The notes under the pieces are model-generated. The model was given only the letters and a program-made list of their open reading frames with translations. It ran no database searches and was not told where the DNA came from. A stretch of 64,000 nt of DNA from Chlorobiaceae bacterium (lineage in GTDB: Bacteria; Bacteroidota; Chlorobiia; Chlorobiales; Chlorobiaceae), in contig JAAXXI010000006.1 of assembly GCA_013334565.1 (NCBI GenBank), positions 20,229 through 84,228 on the forward strand, in the 5' to 3' direction. Positions 44,521 to 52,965 of this stretch are shown here, piece after piece (position 1 is the first letter of the stretch; each line of letters opens with the position of its first letter). Position numbers and translations under genes: made by a program.

Positions 44521-45330
44521 GTGAAAAACAGAAAAGAGGAAATAGCGCTCGACGGGTCCATATGGTTCCAGAAGGCCCGCCATCCCTTTCTCGGAGGGGA
44601 CAGGATAGCGCTTCTTGAAAAAATCGATGAGCTCGGTTCGATCAACAGTGCGGCAAAGGCATCCGGAATCAGCTATAAAACAGCCTGGCACCTCGTCAAC
44701 ATGATGAACAACCTTTCCGACCGGCCGCTTGTCGAGAGAATGGCCGGAGGAAAAGGCGGAGGCGGGACGCTCCTGACAAAAGAGGGGAAAAAAGTCATCG
44801 AGCAGTTCAAGGTTGTCCAGGATGAGCACCGGAGGTTCCTTGACAACCTCGAAGAAAGGCTTGGGGACACGAAAAATCTATATCAATTCCTGAGGAGGAT
44901 ATCCATGAAAATCAGTGCACGCAACATTTTTTCCGGAACCGTCGAAAAAATCACCAAAGGCGCGGTCAATGCGGAAGTGATACTCGCCCTGAACGGCGGG
45001 GTACGCATCACGTCGATCATCACCAACGGCTCGGTGGACAATCTCGGCCTGAAAGAGGGAACGAACGCCTATGCCATCGTCAAGGCAAGTTCCATCATTA
45101 TCGCCCAGGACCTCGATCCGGCGAAAATCAGCACCCGGAATGTCCTGAGCGGTACCATCAGCAAGATTATCGAAGGGCCGGTCAGCACGGAAGTCGATGT
45201 GGAAGTCGGTGGCGGCAATGTCATCTCCGCGGTTATCACCCACGGCAGCTCGCAAAAACTCGGCCTCAGGGAAGGCAGTGCAATCACCGCGGCGTTCAAG
45301 GCTTCCAGCGTCATCCTCGGAGTATCCTGA
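44521..45330 (+). CDS. modE: Molybdate-responsive transcription regulator ModE
   Basis: 269 residues from a GTG start. N-terminal winged helix of the ModE/LysR type (GDRIALLEKIDELGSINSAAKASGISYKTAWHLVNMMNN) and ERMAGGKGGGGTLLTKEGKKV, which is the wing and recognition segment seen in ModE. It is followed by two Mop/TOBE modules (about 127-195: SARNIFSGTVEKITKGAVNAE; and 199-268: STRNVLSGTISKIIEGPVSTE), the full E. coli ModE layout. It binds DNA when loaded with molybdate and usually represses uptake genes. The four palindromes in this window are its likely sites. Confidence 0.95.
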   Translation: MKNRKEEIALDGSIWFQKARHPFLGGDRIALLEKIDELGSINSAAKASGISYKTAWHLVNMMNNLSDRPLVERMAGGKGGGGTLLTKEGKKVIEQFKVVQDEHRRFLDNLEERLGDTKNLYQFLRRISMKISARNIFSGTVEKITKGAVNAEVILALNGGVRITSIITNGSVDNLGLKEGTNAYAIVKASSIIIAQDLDPAKISTRNVLSGTISKIIEGPVSTEVDVEVGGGNVISAVITHGSSQKLGLREGSAITAAFKASSVILGVS

Positions 45331-45506
45331 CCCTGCTTCATAACCATCACAAAACCCTGCACTGTGCGCCGTTGTGAGAAATAACGGCGCATAGTTCAAC
45401 AGGCATCGCTCTTCTTGCAGCAAGGGTTCCTTCAAGAGAGAACTCCGCAGGGAAAAACATTGTTCCACTACAGACCCTGGTTCCCGTATCTATTCAGCAT
45501 CTTCAG

Positions 45507-46502
45507 ATGAGCAGTACCAGTACAAGCATTCTCGTCGATACCCGGCAAAGAGCTGTGGATTATGCGAGAATTGCCGTAACATCGCAATGCAACCTGAGAT
45601 GCGCCTACTGCATGCGCGAAGATCACACGCAGGGAAAAGACTCTTCCCCCATTCTGAAAAAGGAAGAGATCGGAACCGTTATCGAGGTGCTCGCATCCCT
45701 CGGGATCACGAAAATCCGGTTTACTGGTGGCGAACCTCTCCTGCGGAAGGATATCGTGGAACTGGTGGCACTGGCTAAAAACACACCGGGGATCAGCAAG
45801 GTTTCCCTGACGACGAACGGCCTCCTGCTGGACCGCTGCCTTAGGAAACTTGCCGATGCGGGCCTCGATGCCGTCAATTTCAGCATCGACACCCTGAAAA
45901 GCGCCCGATACCAGGCCATTTCAAGGAGAGACGAGTTCGAACGCGCAAGGAACAACCTTTCCATGCTGCTTGAAATGAAGTCCATGACCGTGAAAGTGAA
46001 CGTCGTCATGATGAGGGGCATCAACAGCGACGAGATCCCGGAGTTTGTCGAGCTGGCAAGGGAAAACCCCATAACGGTCCGTTTTCTGGAACTGCAGCCA
46101 TTCGACGATCACCAGATATGGCGTACGGGGAAATTCTTCAGTGCAGAAAAAATACAGGAGGAACTGCTGAAGCTCTTTCCCGGTATGGAAACGAAAACCG
46201 GCAAATCCACGGAATTTTTCAGTTTCTGCCTGCCGTCGCACCAGGGCTCGATCGCCGTCATTCCGGCTTTTACAAGGAATTTCTGCAGCAGCTGCAACAG
46301 GATCCGCATCACGTCGGATGGAAAAGTCATCAGCTGCCTTTATGACAAGGAGGGGTTCAACCTGCTGCCTTCACTGCAGGCCGGATCGGAAAGAGAAGAG
46401 CTGGCTGAATTGTTCAGGAATGCGGTTGACCACAAGCCGGAAGACGGAAAACACGCGGCAAAAAACAAGTTCCGGAGCAGTATGTCAGAAATCGGCGGCT
46501 GA
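45507..46502 (+). CDS. moaA: GTP 3',8-cyclase, first step of molybdenum cofactor synthesis
   Basis: 331 residues. Radical SAM motif CNLRCAYC near 30-37, TGGEPLLRKDI, and the second [4Fe-4S] ligands FCSSCNRIRITSDGKVISCLYD near 256-275. The C-terminal GG dipeptide needed for activity in MoaA is present (SEIGG). It converts GTP to 3',8-cyclo-GTP, which MoaC then turns into cyclic pyranopterin. The 176-nt leader (45331-45506) holds a GTGCGCCGTT/AACGGCGCAT hairpin. The 3' end overlaps the convergent MOSC gene by 18 nt. Confidence 0.95.
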   Translation: MSSTSTSILVDTRQRAVDYARIAVTSQCNLRCAYCMREDHTQGKDSSPILKKEEIGTVIEVLASLGITKIRFTGGEPLLRKDIVELVALAKNTPGISKVSLTTNGLLLDRCLRKLADAGLDAVNFSIDTLKSARYQAISRRDEFERARNNLSMLLEMKSMTVKVNVVMMRGINSDEIPEFVELARENPITVRFLELQPFDDHQIWRTGKFFSAEKIQEELLKLFPGMETKTGKSTEFFSFCLPSHQGSIAVIPAFTRNFCSSCNRIRITSDGKVISCLYDKEGFNLLPSLQAGSEREELAELFRNAVDHKPEDGKHAAKNKFRSSMSEIGG

Positions 46503-46943
46503 CACGCAAGATAACAGGCCGATAACCATGCCGGGTGCCACGTCACCTCCCTCGAGCACTTTACAGAACAGGCCTTCCTTCGGCATGATGCACTCACCTG
46601 TCGCCACCTGTATGGCACAACCGGAATTATGGCACTCCTTGCCGATCTGCGTCACCTCGAGCACGGCACTGCTGCCGATTACGAGGCAGTCACCGACGGA
46701 GAGTCCCGATAGATTTATCCCGCGGGTAACGATATTTTCTGCAAACATGCCGTGTTCGATGCCGGGAAGAACCATGCGCATACGGTCGATGCTTTCTGCG
46801 GCAAGCAAAGAGACCTGCCGGTGCCACGCTCCTGCATGGGCATCGCCCTCGATACCCCATCCGGCAAGCAGCGTGATCCCGTCCACGGCCGTTTTGACGG
46901 AACCTTTTTCCCTGCTGATACAAGTTGCGTCGATGATGCCCAT
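46485..46943 (-). CDS. MOSC-domain protein
   Basis: 152 residues from the ATG at 46943 (an upstream in-frame start would add ~53 residues of basic, unrelated composition). Contains KTAVDGITLLAGWGIEGDAHAG, FAENIVTRGINLSGL, GSSAVLEVTQIGKECHNSGCAIQ (with the conserved cysteine) and GLFCKVLEGGDVAPGM, all typical of single-domain MOSC proteins that handle sulfur on or near the molybdenum cofactor. It is antisense to the neighbouring Moco genes and overlaps the end of moaA by 18 nt. Confidence 0.88.
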   Translation of the reverse strand: MGIIDATCISREKGSVKTAVDGITLLAGWGIEGDAHAGAWHRQVSLLAAESIDRMRMVLPGIEHGMFAENIVTRGINLSGLSVGDCLVIGSSAVLEVTQIGKECHNSGCAIQVATGECIMPKEGLFCKVLEGGDVAPGMVIGLLSCVSAADF

Positions 46944-47187
46944 ATCCTGTGTATATTTAAAACAAGCAACCGGCATACCGGACAGCCGGGCCAGGCGAAG
47001 CTTTCGAGAAGCCTCTCGTGAAACGGTCCGGTCAGAGCTTTCCGGCAAGTTCAACCGGAATATTCCCGAAAGCAACGGGCACTCTCCGGTTGTTAATGTC
47101 AAGGTGAATTATTACCATATAGTTATATAATTTTATAGTGATTTCAAAACCCCGTTTCCCAACCGCCACGTCCGGCACCGATAACTG

Positions 47188-48126
47188 ATGGCATTTACAC
47201 ATCTTGACAGCCGAGGAAATGTTACCATGGTCGATATTTCGGGCAAACCCGGAACACTCAGGACCGCAACCGCTTCCGGTTATATCACCTTGCAGCCTGA
47301 AACCATCAGCCTGCTTGTCCAGGACGAACTGCCGAAAGGCAATGTCCTCGCCACGGCAAAACTTGCCGGGATCATGGCCGCGAAGAACACGGCAAACCTC
47401 ATTCCCCTCTGCCACCAGCTCAACCTCTCCTGGGCCGACATAACTTTCGATATCGGGGAAAACCGCATCGCCATAACCGCAACCGTCAGGACAAAGGAAT
47501 CGACAGGCATCGAGATGGAAGCGCTGACCGCGGTATCCGTCGCGGCACTGACCATATACGATATGTGCAAGGCCGTCGACAAGTCGATGGAAATAGGCGG
47601 AATAACCCTCGTCACGAAAACCGGGGGAAAATCCGGCGCCGCCCATGGATACAAACCCCGCACCTCGATCCTCGTCCTCTCCGACTCGATATCCTCGGGC
47701 CGTGCTGAAGACCGATCCGGCAGCATCCTGCGCAAAGGGTTCGAATCGGCAGGCTGCCCCATCGACGAAATGAGGATCGTTGCTGACGACCGCGAAGCCA
47801 TCTCTTCTGTCATCGACGAATGGACGGCAAAAGGCGCGGAACTTATCGTCACGACCGGTGGTACCGGGATCGGGCCCCGCGATGTCACGGTTGACACGAT
47901 CATCACGAGATTTTCAAAAAGGCTTACGGGCGTCGAACAGGCGCTTTTCAGCTGGGGGCAATCAAAAACGCGAACAGCGATGCTCTCGAGGCTCGCCGCC
48001 GGAGTAATCGGCCAATCGCTCGTCATATGCCTGCCGGGAAGTTCCGGAGCTGCTGAAGATGCGCTCGAAGTGCTCATCCCGGCGGTTTTTCACGCTTTCT
48101 CCATGATGAAGGGGGAGGGCCACTGA
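47188..48126 (+). CDS. moaCB: Bifunctional molybdopterin biosynthesis protein MoaC-MoaB/MogA fusion
   Basis: 312 residues. Residues 1-153 are MoaC (FTHLDSRGNVTMVDISGK, LIPLCHQLNLSW, GIEMEALTAVSVAALTIYDMCKAVD), making cyclic pyranopterin monophosphate. From ~156 a MoaB/MogA domain follows (SILVLSDSISSGRAEDRSG, IVTTGGTGIGPRDVT, ICLPGSSGAAEDALE), which adenylylates molybdopterin before Mo insertion. The fusion joins an early and a late step in one chain. It lies 1 nt before moeA, which uses its product. The divergent spacer to the MOSC gene (46944-47187) is AT-rich with no other feature recognised. Confidence 0.93.
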   Translation: MAFTHLDSRGNVTMVDISGKPGTLRTATASGYITLQPETISLLVQDELPKGNVLATAKLAGIMAAKNTANLIPLCHQLNLSWADITFDIGENRIAITATVRTKESTGIEMEALTAVSVAALTIYDMCKAVDKSMEIGGITLVTKTGGKSGAAHGYKPRTSILVLSDSISSGRAEDRSGSILRKGFESAGCPIDEMRIVADDREAISSVIDEWTAKGAELIVTTGGTGIGPRDVTVDTIITRFSKRLTGVEQALFSWGQSKTRTAMLSRLAAGVIGQSLVICLPGSSGAAEDALEVLIPAVFHAFSMMKGEGH

Positions 48127-48127
48127 G

Positions 48128-49366
48128 ATGATCGGCGTTCAGGAAGCACACCGGATCATCCGGGAATCCCTTTCAACCTCACCTTCGGTGGAACTGCCGC
48201 TCGGACGCGCTCTCGGATCAGTGCTGGCGAAAGAGATAACGGCTCCGTTCCCCCTGCCGAGGTTCACCAACGCAGCCATGGACGGCTTTGCCGTAAGGTT
48301 CGGGGACATCGGTAAAACGTCCGCGAAATCACCGGTCCGCCTGAAGGTCACGGGACAGGTGAAAGCCGGCGATTCGCCGGAACAGCCGGTCGAAGCGGGA
48401 TGCTGCGTGGAAATCATGACCGGTGCGCCGCTCCCTGAAGGTGCCGACACGGTTGTCGCTTTCGAAGAAACCAGCGGTTTCGCCTCCCTCTTGGTGGATA
48501 TTTTCAAAGCACCGGCAATCGGGGCGAATATCCGCCGTGCAGGAGAGGAAGTTGCCAGGGGCGAAACGCTCCTCGCGAAGGGCACGATCATTTCGCCTGC
48601 GGAAATAGCTGTCCTTGCCTCGTTCGGTCTTGCGTCGGCACCGGTAATGAGAAAGCCCCGAGTATCGATCGTCACGGTCGGCGATGAACTGAAGGAACCG
48701 GGTAGCGGGCTTTCGGGGGCGGAAATCTACAACTGCAACAGTTTCATGCTCGAAGCAGCCTGCCGTTCCCTCGGTTTTGAAACAGTTCCGTCCAGCCATG
48801 CTCCCGACAATCGCGACATCCTGAGGGAACGACTTGCCGCCGCTCTTGACGATGGAGACCTTGTCATCACGGCCGGAGGAATTTCAACCGGTGAGTACGA
48901 TTTCGTCCAGGAGGAACTGACGGCGCTCGGGGTAGAGAAAAAATTCTGGAGCGTCGCCCAGAAACCCGGAAAACCGCTTTTTTTCGGGACCTCTGCCGAC
49001 GGCAAGCCGGTCTTTTCCCTGCCCGGCAATCCTGTCTCGGCTCTGGTCTGTTTTGCAGAATACTGCGTTCCGGCCCTTTTCCGGCTCCAGGGAACGCCTG
49101 CGCCGCCGAAGCTGCAGGCGACGCTTGCAGCGCTCTTCCCCGTGGACAGGAAACGGCACCGCTTCCTCCTCGGGAAATTATGGGCTGAAGATGGGCAGCT
49201 TCTTTGCAGGGTGTCGCAGAAAACCGAATCGCACATGATCACCTCGGCAGCCGGGGCCAACTGCATTATCGAAGCCGCTCCTGCATCGGGACCGCTCCCC
49301 GAAGGTTCGCCCGTGATCTGTACTCCCCTGCCCTGGTCCTGCCTGCAACTCCCGAACCAGGGATAA
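48128..49366 (+). CDS. moeA: Molybdopterin molybdenumtransferase
   Basis: 412 residues. N-terminal LPLGRALGSVLAKEITAPFPLPRFTNAAMDGFAV, IMTGAPLPEGADTVV, IRRAGEEVARGETLLAKG, then the MogA-like central domain (VSIVTVGDELKEPG, VITAGGISTGEYDFV, QKPGKPLFFGT, VFSLPGNPVSALVCF) and a C-terminal beta domain. Length matches the family (~400-411). Inserts molybdate into adenylylated molybdopterin. One base after moaCB and five before the mobBA fusion, so these three form an operon. Confidence 0.96.
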   Translation: MIGVQEAHRIIRESLSTSPSVELPLGRALGSVLAKEITAPFPLPRFTNAAMDGFAVRFGDIGKTSAKSPVRLKVTGQVKAGDSPEQPVEAGCCVEIMTGAPLPEGADTVVAFEETSGFASLLVDIFKAPAIGANIRRAGEEVARGETLLAKGTIISPAEIAVLASFGLASAPVMRKPRVSIVTVGDELKEPGSGLSGAEIYNCNSFMLEAACRSLGFETVPSSHAPDNRDILRERLAAALDDGDLVITAGGISTGEYDFVQEELTALGVEKKFWSVAQKPGKPLFFGTSADGKPVFSLPGNPVSALVCFAEYCVPALFRLQGTPAPPKLQATLAALFPVDRKRHRFLLGKLWAEDGQLLCRVSQKTESHMITSAAGANCIIEAAPASGPLPEGSPVICTPLPWSCLQLPNQG

Positions 49367-49371
49367 CGGCC

Positions 49372-50478
49372 GTGCAGTTCCACCCATTCGAAATAGCGTT
49401 CTGCGGTTATTCGGGCTCAGGCAAGACAACCCTCATAGCTTCCGTCATCCGGCATCTTGGAGCGAAATACTCTATTGCCTGCTACAAGCACGGCTGCCAC
49501 CGCTTCGATATCGACCGTGAAGGAAAGGATTCGTGGCTCATGGCCAACGCAGGTGCAGGAACCGTCATGATATCCGATCCTGAAAAAAAGGCGGTCGTCA
49601 CCCGGCAGGCCGACCGGTCCACCATGCTCGAGCGCCAGGCGTTCTCGGGGCACGACATGCTTTTCGTGGAAGGGCTCAAGGAGCTTCCGCTGCAAAAACT
49701 GCTGCTCGTGGACAGCGAAAAGAAAATACTCGACCTTCTGCATAACGGTACGGCTTCAAATGTCTGCGCACTGGTGACACCGGACGAGCCCGAACGCTAT
49801 GGAAGTTTAGGGATTCCGGTTTTCCGGAGGGACAACATTGCAGGCATTTCTGCGTTCATCGAAACCACCCTTTTACGCCGCGCTGCTGACCATATCCCCG
49901 TTTACGGGCTTGTCCTCGCAGGAGGCCTCAGTTCCCGCATGGGCTCGGACAAGGCGCTCCTCACTTACCACTTGGATAACCAGCTTGTCCGGACGGCATC
50001 GCTGCTCCGGAGCTGCTGCAGCAAGGTGTTCATCTCCTGCAGGGCTGAACAGGAGAAGATGTACGGACGGTTCGGCTTTCCCCTGATCAGCGACAGCTAT
50101 CTCGGCATCGGCCCGATGGGCGGCCTGCTTTCCGCAATGCAGGCGGAACCGCATGCCGCATGGCTCGCTGCCGCCTGCGACCTGCCGTTCATCGATGGAA
50201 CGACAGCTGAACTGCTCCTTTCACACCGGCATCCGATGCGTTTTGCAACGGTGTTCAGAAACCCGGAAACGCAACATATCGAACCGCTTTTCGCCTGTTA
50301 CGAACCGAAATCCCGGTCCCGCCTTCTGCTTATGCATGCCGAGGGTTGCAATTCGCTCTCCAGGTTTCTCGAACAGTCACGGATCGAAGAACTCGAGCTT
50401 GCCAATCCCGGAGTTCTGGAGAATATCAACACACCGGCCGAGGCTGATTCCGTGAACTTCCTGAAAAAGAAAAGCTGA
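49372..50478 (+). CDS. mobBA: MobB-MobA fusion for guanylylation of molybdenum cofactor
   Basis: 368 residues from the GTG at 49372; earlier in-frame ATGs lie inside moeA. Residues 1-~165 are MobB, a GTP-binding adaptor with P-loop GYSGSGKTT and YKHGCHRFDIDREGKDS. From ~180 MobA follows (VYGLVLAGGLSSRMGSDKALL, DSYLGIGPMGGLLSAM, WLAAACDLPFID), which links GMP to Mo-molybdopterin to form the bis-MGD cofactor of DMSO-reductase-family enzymes. The order MobB then MobA in one chain is less common than separate genes. Last gene of the moaCB-moeA-mobBA operon. Confidence 0.93.
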   Translation: MQFHPFEIAFCGYSGSGKTTLIASVIRHLGAKYSIACYKHGCHRFDIDREGKDSWLMANAGAGTVMISDPEKKAVVTRQADRSTMLERQAFSGHDMLFVEGLKELPLQKLLLVDSEKKILDLLHNGTASNVCALVTPDEPERYGSLGIPVFRRDNIAGISAFIETTLLRRAADHIPVYGLVLAGGLSSRMGSDKALLTYHLDNQLVRTASLLRSCCSKVFISCRAEQEKMYGRFGFPLISDSYLGIGPMGGLLSAMQAEPHAAWLAAACDLPFIDGTTAELLLSHRHPMRFATVFRNPETQHIEPLFACYEPKSRSRLLLMHAEGCNSLSRFLEQSRIEELELANPGVLENINTPAEADSVNFLKKKS

Positions 50479-50596
50479 ACCATTGTCTTCTTCAGTGATA
50501 AAGACAACTGAGTGATTTTTTTTTCGCGCGGCAACCATAAGCCGCATGAAAATCCATGTTATGGGTCTGTCATTCCGCAATGAGACATTGCGTTCC

Positions 50597-50680
50597 GTCA
50601 TGCTGAACAGAATGCAATGAAGTGAAGCATCCATTTCCGGGTTTTACCTGTTGTGGATTCTTCGCTTTGCTCAGAATGAC
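50597..50680. repeat. REP-like imperfect palindromic repeat, copy A
   Basis: Starts GTCATGCTGAAC and ends GCTCAGAATGAC, which are inverted repeats of each other with two mismatches. The core AATGAAGTGAAGCATCCATTT and GTGGATTCTTCGC are nearly identical to 61510-61593. The GTCATGCTGAAC/CAGAATGAC family occurs in many bacterial genomes as dispersed repeats. Confidence 0.85.
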
Positions 50681-50732
50681 AATAAAAAGACAGAAAATCT
50701 CACAGATAATTTGGAAAAGTCGGAAATATTGA

Positions 50733-50746
50733 TTAACAATTGTTAA
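50733..50746. promoter_or_regulatory. Perfect palindrome TTAACAATTGTTAA (operator candidate)
   Basis: 14-bp perfect palindrome embedded in a longer imperfect one. A 12-bp core TTAACAATTGTT recurs 36-47 nt before cysK (53966-53977). Lies 165 nt before an intrinsic terminator and 239 nt before the DUF4395 gene that opens the sulfur island. Confidence 0.45.
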
Positions 50747-50897
50747 AATCAGATCAAATGAGAACGAGCATGAAAACAAGGACTGCAAAATATTCGAAGA
50801 TATGCGGCATGTGTTGCTGTCGCATATGTTGTTTCGACACAAAGGTCCCAGGGAGAATTTCGTAGTCCATCGTTTCAAGCATGGCGTTCATCTTTCG

Positions 50898-50937
50898 AGC
50901 CGGTCCTGAGTGTCAGAACCGGCTTTTTCTTTTTTAT
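50898..50937 (+). terminator. Strong intrinsic terminator upstream of DUF4395 gene
   Basis: AGCCGGTCCTGA-GTG-TCAGAACCGGCT, a 12-bp stem with one mismatch, followed by TTTTTCTTTTTT. It is 420 nt after the mobBA stop and 35 nt before the next start codon, so it may end a small RNA or act as an attenuator rather than end the mob transcript alone. Confidence 0.85.
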
Positions 50938-50971
50938 AACCACAATAAAACATCAAAACCAGTAAACAACA

Positions 50972-51448
50972 ATGGCAGCACCAGCTTCAACAATACAGGT
51001 CCCGGGCGGCATTCCGGTTCCGGTCGTCAAACTCAACCAGAGCGTTATCGTCGGAAGCGTGATTCTCGGAATAATCTTCCAGCAGCCGCTCGTAACGACC
51101 GTTCTGTTTCTGATAATCCTCGGAGCGGTTGTATTCGGCAAGAAAGGAAGCCTGGTCTTCCTGATAGGATCACGTATCCTCGCCAAACAGATCGAAAATG
51201 CGCCCACCGAAGATCCTCGGCTCCAGCGCTTCAACAACAGCATCGCAGCCGTACTGCTTGGCAGCGCCCAGATAGCCTTCCTGCTGGGAGTTCCGCTTGC
51301 CGGATGGATCCTTTCCGGAATCGTTGCGGCGGCAGCGACTGCGGCACTCAGCGGATTCTGCGTTGGCTGCTTCCTATTCTACCAGTTCAACATCCAGCGT
51401 TACAAGCTCTTCGGGGCCGGCAATAAAAAAGAAGCCGGGGCGAACTGA
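50972..51448 (+). CDS. DUF4395-type membrane protein
   Basis: 158 residues. Starts with a short Pro/Val-rich tail (VPGGIPVPVVKLNQSVIVGSV), then four membrane helices in two pairs (about 25-60 and 90-145) with the family-like N-x-N/F start and FCVGCFLFYQFNIQRYKL at the end, including a cysteine pair FCVGC. DUF4395 proteins are often encoded near rhodaneses and sulfur-oxidation genes and may be related to sulfur or thiol handling. Here it heads the sulfur island, 14 nt before a tRNA-Cys. Molecular function unknown. Confidence 0.75.
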   Translation: MAAPASTIQVPGGIPVPVVKLNQSVIVGSVILGIIFQQPLVTTVLFLIILGAVVFGKKGSLVFLIGSRILAKQIENAPTEDPRLQRFNNSIAAVLLGSAQIAFLLGVPLAGWILSGIVAAAATAALSGFCVGCFLFYQFNIQRYKLFGAGNKKEAGAN

Positions 51449-51462
51449 AACAAGGAAAAAAC

Positions 51463-51537
51463 GGCGACGTGGGTGAGTGGTTCAAACCGGGGTCTGCAAA
51501 ACCTGGCTGTTCGCAAGTTCGAATCTTGCCGTCGCCG
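51463..51537 (+). tRNA. tRNA-Cys (GCA), atypical
   Basis: Acceptor arms GGCGACG/CGTCGCC pair perfectly over 7 bp, the T arm is GCAAG-TTCGAAT-CTTGC, and the anticodon loop CTGCAAA gives GCA (Cys). Oddities: the D stem has only three good pairs (GGT/ACC), the first anticodon-stem pair is G-G, no base is left for position 26, and the base at the discriminator position is G instead of the usual U, able to pair with C62 as an eighth acceptor pair. No CCA is encoded. It sits between DUF4395 and metY in the same direction. Confidence 0.8.
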
Positions 51538-51587
51538 CTCGAAGTAACAGACATCTATAATTCATAACGAAAAAAGGAGAGATCAGA

Positions 51588-52934
51588 ATGAGTTCCCAAC
51601 AGCAGAATTACCGTTTCGAAACCCTCGCGCTTCATGCAGGGCAACCTGTCGATGCCACACAGTCCCGCGGAATACCGGTCTACCGCACCAGCTCCTATAT
51701 TTTCAAGAATACGGAGCATGCCGCGAACCTGTTCGCCCTGAAAGAGCTGGGCAACATCTATACCAGGCTGATGAACCCGACCACCGACATCCTCGAACAG
51801 CGGGTGACGCAACTCGAAGGTGGCGCAGCTTCGGTCGCTCTGGCGTCAGGAACTGCGGCAATCTTCTATTCCATCATCACGCTCGCCGAAGCCGGTGACG
51901 AGATCGTTTCGGCTAACAATCTCTACGGCGGCACCTATACCCAGTTCGATGCGATCCTTCCCAAACTCGGGATTACCGTAAAGTTCGTCGACCCGAAAGA
52001 CCCGTCCAACTTCGAAAAAGCCATCACGGAAAAAACAAAAGCAATCTTCATCGAAACCATCGGCAACCCGGTGCTCGATTACGTCGATGTCAGGGCCATT
52101 GCCGACGTTGCCCATCGGAACGGCCTTCCCCTTATCGTAGATGCCACGTTCACGACACCGTACCTGCTCAGGACCATCGATCTCGGAGCAGATATCGTCA
52201 TCAACTCCCTCACCAAATGGCTTGGCGGCCACGGTTCGGCAATCGGCGGCATCATCACCGACGCAGGCCGTTTCAACTGGAACGGAGGCAAACACCCGCT
52301 CTTCACCGAACCGGATAAAAACTACCACGGCCTCCGCTGGGCCATCGACCTGCCGGAACCGCTTGCACCGATTGCCTTCGCCCTTCGCTTACGAACCGTA
52401 CCGCTCAGGAACCTTGGTGCGAGCATTTCCCCGGACAACTCATGGATTTTCCTCCAGGGTATCGAAACACTCCCGGTCAGGATTACGCGGCATTCGGAAA
52501 ACGCGCTCAAAGTAGCCGAATATCTGTCCGGACACCCTGAAGTCGCATGGGTACGCTACCCCGGACTGAAAAACGACCCGTCCTATGCCCTTGCATCGAA
52601 GGACCTGAAAAACGGGTTCGGCGGCATGGTGGTCTTCGGCGTCAAAGGCGGCTACGATGCTGCGGTAAAGATCATCGACTCTATCCGGCTCTTCTCTCAC
52701 CTGGCAAACGTCGGAGACGCGAAAAGCCTCATTCTGCACCCGGCGAGCACATCCCACAGCCAGTTGAGCAAGGAGCAGCAGATCGAAGGAGGTCTTTCCC
52801 CCGACCTGATCCGCCTTTCCATAGGGCTCGAACACCCCGACGACCTGATCGAAGCGCTCAACGATGCACTCTCGGGCATTGAATCCAAAGAAACAAAAGG
52901 AGGCGGCTGGTTTTCACGGCTGCTGAAAAGATAA
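51588..52934 (+). CDS. metY: O-acetylhomoserine sulfhydrylase (homocysteine synthase)
   Basis: 448 residues. PLP fold type I of the Cys/Met metabolism family: FETLALHAGQPVDATQSRGIPVYRTSSY at the start, IYTRLMNPTTDILEQRV, LASGTAAIFYSI, PLP lysine in VINSLTKWLGGHGSAIGG, and PASTSHSQLSKEQQIEGG near the C-terminus. The ~450-residue length and the ~40-residue insertion around 235-265 (GKHPLFTEPDKNYHGL) are MetY-type rather than MetB. It uses sulfide directly, fitting a sulfide-living organism. RBS AAAGGAGAG precedes the ATG. First protein gene after the tRNA-Cys. Confidence 0.92.
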   Translation: MSSQQQNYRFETLALHAGQPVDATQSRGIPVYRTSSYIFKNTEHAANLFALKELGNIYTRLMNPTTDILEQRVTQLEGGAASVALASGTAAIFYSIITLAEAGDEIVSANNLYGGTYTQFDAILPKLGITVKFVDPKDPSNFEKAITEKTKAIFIETIGNPVLDYVDVRAIADVAHRNGLPLIVDATFTTPYLLRTIDLGADIVINSLTKWLGGHGSAIGGIITDAGRFNWNGGKHPLFTEPDKNYHGLRWAIDLPEPLAPIAFALRLRTVPLRNLGASISPDNSWIFLQGIETLPVRITRHSENALKVAEYLSGHPEVAWVRYPGLKNDPSYALASKDLKNGFGGMVVFGVKGGYDAAVKIIDSIRLFSHLANVGDAKSLILHPASTSHSQLSKEQQIEGGLSPDLIRLSIGLEHPDDLIEALNDALSGIESKETKGGGWFSRLLKR

Positions 52935-52965
52935 CTGCCAACATTTTGCTCCATCAACTGAAACC

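Noticed and set aside
45331..45506. Moco riboswitch before moaA
   Set aside because: A hairpin is present, but I could not match the conserved Moco motif by eye; a covariance-model search (Infernal with the Rfam Moco model) would be needed.
47101..47140. Possible ModE box in the AT-rich divergent region before moaCB
   Set aside because: Contains TATAGTTATATAA-like sequence but no CG-containing half sites with the 7-8 nt spacing seen at the other four boxes.
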